Shown piece by piece: positions 7,639 to 14,803 of a stretch of DNA of 23,051 bases. The DNA is from Streptomyces aureocirculatus (GTDB taxonomy: Bacteria; Actinomycetota; Actinomycetes; Streptomycetales; Streptomycetaceae). The DNA lies in the NCBI RefSeq assembly GCF_000720475.1, contig NZ_JOAP01000074.1, positions 1-23,051 on the forward strand. Direction: 5' to 3'. Both the position numbers and the translations under genes were made by a program. The notes beneath the pieces are model-generated. The model worked only from the letters and a program-made list of their open reading frames with translations. It ran no database searches and had not been told where the DNA came from. Positions within the stretch are counted from its first letter, which is position 1. Every line of letters starts with the position of its first letter.

Positions 7639-9084
7639 ATGTCCCCCTCGGCCCCCACGCCGGTCGACGCCAAGCAGCCGTCCAACTCCCCGCAGGGAGG
7701 CCTGGACGGCTTCTTCAAGATCACGGAGCGGGGCTCGACCCTGGCCAGGGAGATCCGTGGCGGCTTCGCCACCTTCTTCGCCATGGCCTACATCGTCGTC
7801 CTGAACCCGATCATCCTCGGCAGCGCCAAGGACATGTACGGCCATCAGCTCGACAACAAGCAGCTCGTCACCGCCACCGTCCTGACCGCCGCGTTCACCA
7901 CGCTGCTCATGGGCGTCATCGGCAACGTGCCGATCGCCCTGGCCGCGGGCCTCGGCGTGAACACCGTGGTGGCCCTCCAGCTCGCGCCGCGCATGTCCTG
8001 GCCGGACGCCATGGGCATGGTGGTGCTCGCGGGCTTCGTGGTGATGCTGCTCGTCGCCACCGGGCTGCGGGAGCGCGTCATGAGCGCCGTGCCGCTCGGT
8101 CTGCGCAAGGGCATCGCGATCGGCATCGGCCTCTTCATCATGCTGATCGGCCTCGTCGACGCCGGTTTCGTCTCGCGCATCCCGGACGCCGCCCACACCA
8201 CCGTGCCGCTCCAGCTCGGCGGCGACGGACACCTCAACGGCTGGCCGGTCCTCGTCTTCGTGCTCGGCGTCCTGCTCACCCTCGCGCTCCTGGTGCGCAA
8301 GGTGCCGGGCGCGATCCTGCTCTCGATCGTCGTGATGACCGTGGTCGCCATGATCATCCACGCGCTCGCGGACGTGCCGTCCTGGGGCCTGACCACGCCC
8401 GAGTGGCCCGGCAACCCGGTCTCGACGCCCGACTTCGGGCTGATCGGCGAGATCAGCCTGTTCGGCGGCTTCGAGAAGGTCGGCGTCCTCACCGGCGTCC
8501 TCTTCGTCTTCACCGTGCTGCTCTCGTGCTTCTTCGACGCGATGGGCACGATCATGGGCGTCGGCGACGAGGCCCACCTGACCGACGACAAGGGCAACAT
8601 GCCCGGCATGAACAAGGTCCTGTTCGTCGACGGCATCGCGGTCGCCGCCGGCGGCGCCTCGTCCTCCTCCGCCACCACCTGCTTCGTGGAGTCCACCGCG
8701 GGCGTCGGCGAGGGCGCGCGGACCGGTTTCGCGAACGTCGTCACCGGCGGACTCTTCGCCGTGGCGCTCTTCCTCACGCCGCTCGCCACCATGGTGCCCT
8801 CGCAGGCGGCCACACCCGCGCTGCTCGCGGTCGGCTTCCTGATCCTGTCCGGCTCCATCGGGCAGATCGACTGGAGCGACTACACGATCGCGATCCCGGC
8901 GTTCGTGACGATGCTGATGATGCCGTTCACGTACTCGATCACCAACGGCATCGGCATGGGCTTCATCACCTTCACCGTGCTGCGGCTCGCGGCCGGACGG
9001 GGCCGCGAGGTGCCGGTGGCGATGTACGCGGTGTCGGCGGTGTTCGCCTTCTACTACCTGATGCCGGGGCTGGGACTCACGTAG
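7639..9084 (+). CDS. NCS2 family nucleobase permease (AzgA-like)
   Basis: The product is a polytopic inner-membrane permease of 481 residues (485 from the ATG at 7627). Recognisable family segments include FATFFAMAYIVVLNP in the first helix and GLGVNTVVALQL. The long conserved motif begins FDAMGTIMGVGDEAHL and continues through LFVDGIAVAAGGASSSSATTCFVESTAGVGEGARTG in pieces. This is the signature of the AzgA branch of NCS2 carriers, which take up adenine, guanine or hypoxanthine by proton symport; the exact purine cannot be read from sequence. I prefer the ATG at 7639 because TGAGG lies six bases upstream, whereas the ATG at 7627 has GAGG too close. The long structured leader suggests regulated expression. 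Confidence 0.92.
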   Translation: MSPSAPTPVDAKQPSNSPQGGLDGFFKITERGSTLAREIRGGFATFFAMAYIVVLNPIILGSAKDMYGHQLDNKQLVTATVLTAAFTTLLMGVIGNVPIALAAGLGVNTVVALQLAPRMSWPDAMGMVVLAGFVVMLLVATGLRERVMSAVPLGLRKGIAIGIGLFIMLIGLVDAGFVSRIPDAAHTTVPLQLGGDGHLNGWPVLVFVLGVLLTLALLVRKVPGAILLSIVVMTVVAMIIHALADVPSWGLTTPEWPGNPVSTPDFGLIGEISLFGGFEKVGVLTGVLFVFTVLLSCFFDAMGTIMGVGDEAHLTDDKGNMPGMNKVLFVDGIAVAAGGASSSSATTCFVESTAGVGEGARTGFANVVTGGLFAVALFLTPLATMVPSQAATPALLAVGFLILSGSIGQIDWSDYTIAIPAFVTMLMMPFTYSITNGIGMGFITFTVLRLAAGRGREVPVAMYAVSAVFAFYYLMPGLGLT

Positions 9085-9090
9085 CCGCCG

Positions 9091-9162
9091 CCGTGGGCTG
9101 AGCCGTGGGCTGAGCCCTGGCTTCGCCGCGAGCTGAGATCCAGCCGCCCGCCGTGGGCTGAG
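9091..9162. repeat. CCGTGGGCTGAG repeated three times
   Basis: The 12-mer CCGTGGGCTGAG occurs at 9091-9102, 9103-9114 (directly adjacent) and 9151-9162, immediately after the permease stop. The pieces GGGCTGAGCC and GAGCTGAG could pair with CAGCC segments and give a weak hairpin, so the block may contribute to transcription termination. The rest of 9163-9335 shows nothing else I can name. Confidence 0.55.
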
Positions 9163-9335
9163 CGTCATCAGCCTGTCCTTCCACGTCCCCCGGGACAGGG
9201 CCGCACCGAGAGGTCGCCGCCCTCTTCCGGGGGACGCTCCGCTTTCCGGGCCGCATTCGCTCGTACGAGTGACGAATGGGTCCTGTGTGCCACATCACGG
9301 GCAGGTCGGGCGCCGGGACGCGATACCGAGTGGTC

Positions 9336-9363
9336 TTTAGCTAGAGTAATGACTTAAGCTAAA
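9336..9363. promoter_or_regulatory. Operator palindrome over the marR promoter
   Basis: TTTAGCT (9336-9342) and AGCTAAA (9357-9363) are perfect inverted arms. The inner AGT/ACT trinucleotides also pair, giving a 28-bp palindrome with only three mismatched positions per half. It ends three bases before the ATG at 9367. The candidate -10 hexamers TAGAGT (9342-9347) and TAAGCT (9355-9360) both lie inside it. Position, size and symmetry fit an autorepression site for the MarR protein encoded next, with the MFS exporter as probable co-regulated gene. Confidence 0.65.
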
Positions 9364-9366
9364 TAC

Positions 9367-9804
9367 ATGCCGGACCTCTCCCATGGCGACAATGCTGCCG
9401 CCGTGAACTCGCTGCGCTCCGCCGTGATGCGCCTGTCCCGTCGACTCAAGCACCAAAGGGTCGACGAGTCGCTGAGCCCCACCGAAATGTCGGTGCTCGG
9501 CACCCTCGCCCGCTGCGGCAGTGCCACCCCGGGCGAGCTCGCCCGCAAGGAGCATGTGCAGCCGCCGTCGATGACCCGCATCGTCGCGCTCCTGGAGGCG
9601 AAGGGCCTGGTCAGGCTTGAGCCGCACCCGGAGGACCGCCGCCAGAAGGTGGTGACCCAGACGGAAAGGGCCGAGGCGATGCTCGAAGAGAGCCGCCGCA
9701 AGCGGAACGCCTGGCTCGCCGGCCTGGCCGCGGACCTCGACGAGGACGAGTGGAAGCGGCTGCGCGCTGCCGCGCCGGTCCTGGAGAAGCTGGCACACCT
9801 CTGA
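9367..9804 (+). CDS. MarR family transcriptional regulator
   Basis: The 145-residue protein has the MarR winged-helix plan. Dimerisation helices flank a helix-turn-helix around residues 38-75 (MSVLGTLARCGSATPGELARK, then HVQPPSMTRIVALLEAKGLV). A wing follows with the characteristic PEDRRQKVV sequence at about 90-98. It probably binds the palindrome that covers its own promoter and is released by a small ligand. No ribosome-binding site precedes the ATG, but TAAGCT lies six bases upstream, consistent with a leaderless transcript. The MFS exporter gene starts 82 bp downstream on the same strand, the usual regulator/efflux pairing. A hairpin between them may reduce read-through. Confidence 0.9.
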   Translation: MPDLSHGDNAAAVNSLRSAVMRLSRRLKHQRVDESLSPTEMSVLGTLARCGSATPGELARKEHVQPPSMTRIVALLEAKGLVRLEPHPEDRRQKVVTQTERAEAMLEESRRKRNAWLAGLAADLDEDEWKRLRAAAPVLEKLAHL

Positions 9805-9807
9805 CAC

Positions 9808-9826
9808 CCCCCGCCCTTACCGGGGG
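9808..9826 (+). terminator. Hairpin after marR
   Basis: CCCCCG (9808-9813) and CGGGGG (9821-9826) form a perfect six-bp stem with a seven-base loop, four bases after the marR stop. An alternative CCCGCCC/GGGCGGG pairing is also possible. There is no T-run, as is usual in Streptomyces. It could be an attenuator between marR and the MFS gene rather than a full terminator. Confidence 0.45.
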
Positions 9827-9886
9827 CGGGCCCGCAACGGGTCCACCCCCGGCCACCCGCCCGCCACGCCAAGGAGGCGACCGCTT

Positions 9887-11269
9887 TTGAGTACGGGACC
9901 CGGAGCAGACTCCGCCCCCGCACCAACCACCCTCGACAAGACCGTCCGTCCTCCCAAAACTGCTCGAACCACGATGTTCAGCTCCCTGAAGATCCGGAAC
10001 TACCGGCTCTTCGCCGCCGGAGCCGTCGTCTCCAACACCGGCACCTGGATGGCCCGCATCACCCAGGACTGGCTGGTGCTCAGCATCACCGGATCCTCCG
10101 CCGCCGTCGGTGTCACCACCGCGATGCAGTTCCTGCCGATGCTGCTCTTCGGCCTGTACGGCGGCGTCATCGCCGACCGCTTCGCCAAGCGGAACCTGCT
10201 CTTCGTCACCCAGGGAGCCATGGGCCTCGGCGGCCTGTTCCTGGCCGCGATGACGCTCTCCGGTCATGTGGAGGTCTGGCACGTCTACGTCACGGCGTTC
10301 TTCACCGGCCTGGTGACCGTCGTCGACAACCCCACCCGGCAGTCCTTCGTGTCCGAACTCGTCGGCCCCGACCAGGTCCGCAACGCCGTCTCCCTGAACT
10401 CCGCGAACTTCCAGTCCGCGCGCCTGATCGGCCCCGCCGTCGCGGGCATCGTCACCGCCGCGGTCGGCCCCGGCTGGGCGTTCCTCGCCAACGGCCTGTC
10501 GTTCGTCGCGCCCCTGGTGGGCCTCGCGCTGATACGCACCGGCGAGCTGACCCGTACGCCGCTCGCGCCGCGCGGCGGCAAGGGCCAGTTGCGCGAGGGC
10601 CTCAACTACGTCTCCCGGCACCCCGAGCTGATCTGGCCGATCGTGCTCATCGGTTTCATCGGCACGTTCGGCTTCAACTTCCCGATCTGGCTGAGCGCGT
10701 ACGCGGACGAGGTCTTCCACGGCGGCTCCGGCCTGTACGCGGCGTTCACCACGCTGATGGCGGCCGGTTCGCTGATCGGCGCGCTGCTCGCCGCGCGGCG
10801 GCGGTCCTCGCGGCTGCGGATGCTCGCGGGCGCGGCGGGGCTCTTCGGCGTCCTCCTCGTCGCGGTCGCCGCGGTGCCCAACGTGTATGTGTTCGCGGCG
10901 CTGCTCGTGCCCGTCAGCGCGATCGGTCTGACCGTCAACGTCACGGCCAACTCCTCCGTGCAGATGGCTACCGACCCCGAGATGCGGGGGCGGGTGATGA
11001 GCCTGTTCATGATGGTCTTCGTGGGCGGTACTCCGTTCGGCGGGCCCCTCTTCGGCTGGCTCACCGACGCCTATGGCGTCCGGGTCAGCTTCGCCCTCGG
11101 CGGGGCGATCGTTGCCCTGGCCTCGCTGGGTGTCGGCCTGATGCTGGCCCGCGCCGCGAATCTTCGGCTGCGGGTGGATCTTCGCCGGGGGCGGCAGCAT
11201 GTGCGGTTCGTGCCCCGCGAGCGGGAGCCGGAGCCTGTCCCTGACCGGGACCTGGCCTCCGTGGCGTGA
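9887..11269 (+). CDS. MFS transporter (EntS-like, MFS_3 type)
   Basis: The product is a 460-residue, twelve-helix major facilitator. The first helices are preceded by FSSLKIRNYRLF. Motif A-like sequence GGVIADRFAKRNLL lies between helices 2 and 3, and VVDNPTRQSFVSELVG, typical of the MFS_3/EntS group, follows helix 4. These proteins export siderophores, drugs or other small molecules; the substrate here is unknown. The first ~29 residues and the C-terminal ~40 are hydrophilic. The start is a TTG with a textbook AAGGAGG nine bases upstream. The next in-frame ATG, at 9974, would remove only the hydrophilic tail and has no better site. Location behind marR suggests ligand-induced efflux. Confidence 0.9.
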   Translation: MSTGPGADSAPAPTTLDKTVRPPKTARTTMFSSLKIRNYRLFAAGAVVSNTGTWMARITQDWLVLSITGSSAAVGVTTAMQFLPMLLFGLYGGVIADRFAKRNLLFVTQGAMGLGGLFLAAMTLSGHVEVWHVYVTAFFTGLVTVVDNPTRQSFVSELVGPDQVRNAVSLNSANFQSARLIGPAVAGIVTAAVGPGWAFLANGLSFVAPLVGLALIRTGELTRTPLAPRGGKGQLREGLNYVSRHPELIWPIVLIGFIGTFGFNFPIWLSAYADEVFHGGSGLYAAFTTLMAAGSLIGALLAARRRSSRLRMLAGAAGLFGVLLVAVAAVPNVYVFAALLVPVSAIGLTVNVTANSSVQMATDPEMRGRVMSLFMMVFVGGTPFGGPLFGWLTDAYGVRVSFALGGAIVALASLGVGLMLARAANLRLRVDLRRGRQHVRFVPREREPEPVPDRDLASVA

Positions 11270-11355
11270 CGTTGCCGTCGGCTCGGCGATTCGGGTGGGG
11301 GCTTCCTGTCTCTGCCCGGCCGCGGGTAGGCGGGGGTTGCTCGCGCAGTTCCCCG

Positions 11356-11558
11356 CGCCCCTGACGGGGCACGTCCGCCCCTGACGGGGCAAATTCAGCC
11401 CCTGGCGGGGCGCCGCTTCAGGTCGGCGGCGAAATATTCAGTCCCTGTCGGGGCGCCGCTTCAGGTCGGCGTGCGAAATATTCAGCCCCTGACGGGGCGG
11501 CTTCAGGTCGGGGGTGGAAAATTCAGCCCCTGACGGGGCGGCTTCAGGTCGGGGGCGG
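11356..11558. repeat. Tandem ~42-bp repeats around CCCCTGACGGGG
   Basis: Four units of 41-44 bp follow one another at 11391-11431, 11432-11475, 11476-11517 and 11518-11558. Each begins AAA(T)ATTCAG or AAATTCAG, then CCCCTGNCGGGG, then GGCTTCAGGTCGG. Two shortened copies of GCCCCTGACGGGGC precede them (11358-11370 and 11378-11390). Every unit can fold a CCCC-TGAC-GGGG mini-hairpin. The array lies between the convergent MFS and acetyltransferase genes and leads directly into the common Streptomyces element that follows. It has no coding potential I can defend. Confidence 0.75.
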
Positions 11559-11567
11559 AGAATTCAG

Positions 11568-11610
11568 CCCCTCCGGCGTTTGAGGAGCGGGGTCTGGGGC
11601 GGAGCCCCAG
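11568..11610. terminator. Streptomyces-type bidirectional terminator element
   Basis: This block contains the widespread Streptomyces intergenic sequence around CAGCCCCTCCGGCGTTTGAG. It folds as CCCCTCC (11568-11574) against GGAG-c-GGGG (11584-11592), and then as a perfect CTGGGGC-gga-GCCCCAG hairpin (11594-11610). Placed between the convergent MFS gene and the acetyltransferase gene, it probably terminates both. Confidence 0.6.
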
Positions 11611-11656
11611 GATCGGGAAGGGGCGGGGTTGGGGCGTGCCGCGAGGCGCAACCGCC

Positions 11657-11720
11657 CCCCGGGGTTCCGCCCTACCCCGGGGCTCCGCCCTACCCCGGGG
11701 CTCCGCCCTACCCCGGGCGC
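11657..11720. repeat. 18-bp tandem repeat, three and a half copies
   Basis: CCCCGGGGYTCCGCCCTA is repeated at 11657-11674, 11675-11692 and 11693-11710, followed by a partial CCCCGGGCGCCGCCCC from 11711. The copies differ only by one T/C. The array ends just before the stop codon of the acetyltransferase gene (minus strand), so it lies in that gene's 3' untranslated region. Confidence 0.8.
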
Positions 11721-11736
11721 CGCCCCCTGCCCAGGG

Positions 11737-12297
11737 TCAGACCCTGCGCTCAAGCACCTGGCCGGGCCACGTCCCGTCCTTCTCCGTGAAGGCCAGGGCC
11801 CGGGTGAACCCGTTGCTCTCGTAGTACGCGACCAGCTTCCCGTCACCCCCCGCGTAGCAGTCGACGCGAAGCAGAGACACCCCCGCGGCACGAGTCTCGG
11901 CGGCGGCGCGAGCGAGGAGCGCGCGCCCCACACCGCGCCCCGCGAAGCGAGGATCCGCCGCCAGGAAGTGGACGTACCGCTCCGGCTCCCCGACGGCGGG
12001 TACGTACGAGGACGGCTCATCGGTGAGGAGGAGCATGCCCGCCGGGGCCCCGCCCACCTCCGCGACCCACGGCGAACCGACGGCCGCGTACTTCTCGACC
12101 AACTCCACGGTCCGCGGACTCTCCGACAGCGGCCTCGTACCCCACTGCCCCGTGCGCCCCTGGGAGACCAGCCAGCCGACGGCACTGTCGAGGATGCCGA
12201 GGAAGGCGGGAACGTCGGCGGGACCTGCCGCGCGGATGCGTATGTCTGCGTCCGCGGGTTCGCAGGCCCGGCCCCCGGCGTGATCCAAGTCGTCCAT
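11737..12297 (-). CDS. GNAT family N-acetyltransferase
   Basis: The protein has 186 residues. The acetyl-CoA-binding motif A is RFAGRGVGRALLARA (about residues 118-132), preceded by the beta strand VHFLAADP and followed by LLRVDCYAGGDGKLVAYYESNGF (read in two parts), the usual motif B with its YYESNGF ending. The N-terminal half IRIRAAGPADVPAFLGIL is the standard GNAT opening. The substrate is not predictable; proteins of this type acetylate amines or protein N-termini. The ATG lacks a ribosome-binding site, and TAGCCT lies six bases upstream, so a leaderless message is likely. The gene is divergent from thpR across only 44 bp and convergent with the MFS gene through the repeat-rich spacer. 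Confidence 0.88.
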   Translation of the reverse strand: MDDLDHAGGRACEPADADIRIRAAGPADVPAFLGILDSAVGWLVSQGRTGQWGTRPLSESPRTVELVEKYAAVGSPWVAEVGGAPAGMLLLTDEPSSYVPAVGEPERYVHFLAADPRFAGRGVGRALLARAAAETRAAGVSLLRVDCYAGGDGKLVAYYESNGFTRALAFTEKDGTWPGQVLERRV

Positions 12298-12341
12298 GGG
12301 GGCAGGCTAATGGAGGCGGGGCGAGGAGGCAGGCTGGTCGC

Positions 12342-12938
12342 ATGAGACTCTTTGCGGCGGTGCTGCCCCCGGACCCGATCGCGGACGAACTGGCGGGTTT
12401 CGCGGCCGCGTTGCGCACCCTCAGGGGAGTGGACGCGGACGCGGTGCGCTGGACGGACCGCGCGAACTGGCACTTCACGCTGGCGTTCATGGCCGAGGTC
12501 CCCGACGGCGCGGTGCCGGACCTGACCGTGCGCCTGGAGCGGGCGGCACGCCGCACGGCGCCGTTCCGGCTCTCGCTGCGCGGCGGCGGCCACTTCGGCG
12601 GCCGGGCGCTGTGGGTGGGGGCGGGCGGCGCGGTGTCCGAGCTGAGGATCCTGGCGGGCCGGGCCGGGGCGGCCGCCAGGAAGGCGGGCGTCACGATGGA
12701 GGAGCACCGCGCCTACCGCCCGCATCTGACGCTCGCGCGGTCGCGGGACGATACGGACCTCGGCCCGTACGTCGAGGCGCTCGGCGCGTTCGACGGCACC
12801 CCCTGGACGGTGGCCGATCTCGCCCTGGTCCGCAGCAACCTGCCGAGGAGCGGGGTGCCGGGGGAGCGGCCCCGGTACGAGGTCGTCGGCCGGTGGCCGC
12901 TGGGAGGCGCCGACGGGGACGCGGCCGGGGCCGGTTAA
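12342..12938 (+). CDS. thpR: RNA 2',3'-cyclic phosphodiesterase (2H family, ThpR)
   Basis: The 198-residue protein carries the two HxT signatures of 2H phosphoesterases: H44-F-T46-L in NWHFTLAFM and H128-L-T130-L in YRPHLTLAR. The N-terminal MRLFAAVLPPDPI is typical of the ThpR/LigT group, formerly called 2'-5' RNA ligases, which open 2',3'-cyclic phosphates on RNA. Length fits the family, and both catalytic histidines are present, so it should be active. GAGGAGG lies twelve bases before the ATG. A tiny membrane-peptide gene starts eleven bases after the stop. Confidence 0.9.
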   Translation: MRLFAAVLPPDPIADELAGFAAALRTLRGVDADAVRWTDRANWHFTLAFMAEVPDGAVPDLTVRLERAARRTAPFRLSLRGGGHFGGRALWVGAGGAVSELRILAGRAGAAARKAGVTMEEHRAYRPHLTLARSRDDTDLGPYVEALGAFDGTPWTVADLALVRSNLPRSGVPGERPRYEVVGRWPLGGADGDAAGAG

Positions 12939-12948
12939 CCTCGATGCC

Positions 12949-13038
12949 GTGGACCCAAGGACCAGGAACCGGATCATGGCCGGTGTGCTCATGCTGATGT
13001 TCGTCGTCGTGGCGCTGACGGCGGCGCTCGGGAAGTAG
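12949..13038 (+). CDS. 29-residue single-helix membrane peptide
   Basis: The short frame starts at GTG and reads MDPRTRNRIMAGVLMLMF..., then a run of V, A and L ending LGK before TAG. A positively charged N-terminus (R4, R6, R8) is followed by one ~18-residue hydrophobic helix and a terminal lysine, a credible single-pass peptide with the N-terminus inside. It begins eleven bases after thpR. It has no Shine-Dalgarno sequence, but TAACCT lies seven bases before the GTG, matching the leaderless pattern at other starts here. I recall very similar small hydrophobic frames in other Streptomyces but cannot verify that. The function is unknown. Confidence 0.55.
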   Translation: MDPRTRNRIMAGVLMLMFVVVALTAALGK

Positions 13039-13090
13039 CCGAGACCGCCGCCGCCCGCGCGCACGAGCGTCGTACGCCGCCTGCCCGCGG

Positions 13091-14083
13091 CTACCAGGCG
13101 AAGGCCTCCGGGGAGGGCCCCGGCCCCGGGAAGATCTCGTCGAGCGACAGCAGGACGTCCTTGCTGAGCTTCAGGTCGACGGCGCGCACGGCCGACGCGA
13201 GCTGGTCCGCGGTGCGCGGGCCCACGATCGGTCCGGTGACGCCGGGGCGGGCGAGCAGCCAGGCCAGGGCGGTCTCGCCGGGTTCGAGGCCGTGCTTGTC
13301 GAGCAGGTCCTCGTACGCCTGGACCTGGGCGCGTGTCGCGGGGTCGGCGAGCGCGGACGCCGACCGTCCCGTGGCGCGCCGGCCGCCCTCGACCTCCTTC
13401 TTCAGGACGCCGCCGAGCAGCCCGCCGTTCAGCGGGGACCAGGGGATCACGCCGAGGCCGTACTCCCGCGCGGCGGGCAGGACCTCCATCTCGGCGCGGC
13501 GCTCCGCGAGGTTGTACAGGCACTGCTCGGTGACCAGGCCGAAGCTGCCGCGGCGGGCGGCCACCTCATTGGCCTGGGCGATCTTGTAGCCGGGGAAGTT
13601 GCTGGAGCCCGCGTACAGGATCTTGCCCTGCTGGACCAGGACGTCCACCGCCTGCCAGATCTCCTCGAAGGGAGTGTTCCGGTCGATGTGGTGGAACTGG
13701 TAGACGTCGATGTAGTCGGTCTGGAGACGCCTCAGGGAGGCCTCCACCGAGCGGCGGATGTTCACGGCCGAGAGCTTGTCGTGGTTGGGCCAGGGCGCCG
13801 TGCCGTGCGGCGACATGTTGCCGTACACCTTGGTGGCGAGCACGACCTTGTCGCGGCGTTCACCACCCTGTGCGAACCAGGTCCCGATGATTTCCTCGGT
13901 GCGGCCCTTCTTCTCGGGCGCGCCGTAGGTGTTCGAGGTGTCGAAGAAGTTGATTCCCGCGTCGAGCGCGGCATCCATGATCCCGTGACTCTCCGCCTCT
14001 CCCGTGTGCGGCCCGAAGTTCATCGTGCCGAGGGTGAGGCGGCTGACCCTGACTCCTGTGCGTCCAAGCTGCGTGTACCTCAT
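13091..14083 (-). CDS. Aldo/keto reductase
   Basis: This 330-residue cytosolic oxidoreductase has the full catalytic tetrad of the AKR fold: D48 in FFDTSNTYG, Y53 in the same motif, K85 in LATKVYGNM and H131 in VYQFHHID. GSSNFPG (159-165) and the C-terminal IVGPRTADQL (phosphate-binding of NADPH) complete the signature. It opens MRYTQLGRTGVRVSRL, typical of the family, so the ATG at 14083 is the true start; the frame stays open further upstream but that part is not AKR-like. Such enzymes reduce aldehydes and ketones with NADPH; the substrate is unknown. The Uma2 gene lies 59 bp upstream on the same strand, and no strong ribosome-binding site is seen. Confidence 0.92.
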   Translation of the reverse strand: MRYTQLGRTGVRVSRLTLGTMNFGPHTGEAESHGIMDAALDAGINFFDTSNTYGAPEKKGRTEEIIGTWFAQGGERRDKVVLATKVYGNMSPHGTAPWPNHDKLSAVNIRRSVEASLRRLQTDYIDVYQFHHIDRNTPFEEIWQAVDVLVQQGKILYAGSSNFPGYKIAQANEVAARRGSFGLVTEQCLYNLAERRAEMEVLPAAREYGLGVIPWSPLNGGLLGGVLKKEVEGGRRATGRSASALADPATRAQVQAYEDLLDKHGLEPGETALAWLLARPGVTGPIVGPRTADQLASAVRAVDLKLSKDVLLSLDEIFPGPGPSPEAFAW

Positions 14084-14142
14084 GGGATCAGCCAAGGGGG
14101 TGGAGTGGGCTCTAGGCAAGGGGGTGTGAGGGGCTGGTGGGG

Positions 14143-14733
14143 TCAGCCGCGAGGAAAGTCCGTGGTGTCGAGAGTGAGCCCCAGGGGGGTGTGGGTGAGG
14201 TCGATCTCCGTGCCGAAGTCGGCTTTCGTCTCGACGTGGTACTCGCCCTGCTTGGGCTGGGTGTAGATGTGCACCCGGCCTTGGTACGGGTCGGCGATCA
14301 CATAGACGGGGATGCGGGCCTTGGCGTACAGGTCCTTCTTGGGCCCGTAGTCGTTGGCGGCGGTCGACTTGGAGATCACCTCGGCGACGAACTCGATGTC
14401 CTCGGGGCGCCAGCGCTCCTCGCCTTCGCGCTCGGCGTCGTAACGCGGCTTGGCGACATCGGGGCAGAGGCCGTTGCGGTAGCCGGGGAAGTCGATGCGT
14501 ACATCCGACAGCACCCGTACGTCTCTGCCGAACCTGTCCTCCAGGGCATGCAGGAGCTTGCGGATGATCATCCAATGCACGTCCCTCTGCGGCGTCATGT
14601 GGACGGCCCCCTCGATGATCTCGGTCTTGTATCCCTCGAGGAAGGGCTCCTGCTCAAGCGCCTCGAACATCGCGTCCAGGGCCTGCTCATTGGTGATCTC
14701 GGCCATCTCGGTCCTGTCTTCGAGAACAGTCAC
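14143..14733 (-). CDS. Uma2 family (DUF820) restriction-endonuclease-fold protein
   Basis: The 196-residue product shows the PD-(D/E)XK-type plan of Uma2/DUF820. It has an N-terminal helix and EIIEGAVHMTP, then a core with LCPDVAKPR (P91-D92), FVAEVISKST (E118) and NDYGPKKDLYAKARIPVYVIADP (K132/K133, read in parts). It closes with a strand and GRVHIYTQP. Uma2 proteins are greatly expanded in Streptomyces and cyanobacteria. A nuclease activity is assumed from the fold, but the biological role is unclear. The GTG start at 14733 has GGAGGAG seven bases upstream, better than the internal ATG at 14706. The aldo/keto reductase follows on the same strand; any link is speculative. Confidence 0.88.
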   Translation of the reverse strand: MTVLEDRTEMAEITNEQALDAMFEALEQEPFLEGYKTEIIEGAVHMTPQRDVHWMIIRKLLHALEDRFGRDVRVLSDVRIDFPGYRNGLCPDVAKPRYDAEREGEERWRPEDIEFVAEVISKSTAANDYGPKKDLYAKARIPVYVIADPYQGRVHIYTQPKQGEYHVETKADFGTEIDLTHTPLGLTLDTTDFPRG

Positions 14734-14803
14734 TGTGGCGCTCCTCCCCGGCCACCGATCGATTTCTGCGGCCGCGCAGTACAACGATAGGACGGATGCC
14801 GGG

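Noticed and set aside
9085..9335. Small coding frames between the permease and marR
   Set aside because: Frames are short, repeat-derived and without ribosome-binding sites or family resemblance.
9611..11392. 593-codon minus-strand frame opposite the MFS gene
   Set aside because: Rich in Arg, Gly, Asp and His without family features; the plus strand encodes a complete twelve-helix transporter.
11391..11558. Possible CRISPR array
   Set aside because: Units are contiguous without unique spacers, vary in length and contain short GC palindromes; no cas gene is nearby.
14084..14575. N-terminal extension of the aldo/keto reductase frame
   Set aside because: The family start MRYTQLGRTGV begins at 14083, and the upstream part overlaps the Uma2 gene and is not protein-like.
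14143..14733. Uma2 protein as part of a defence system
   Set aside because: It has no methylase, helicase or other defence partner; Uma2 genes are abundant and scattered in Streptomyces.
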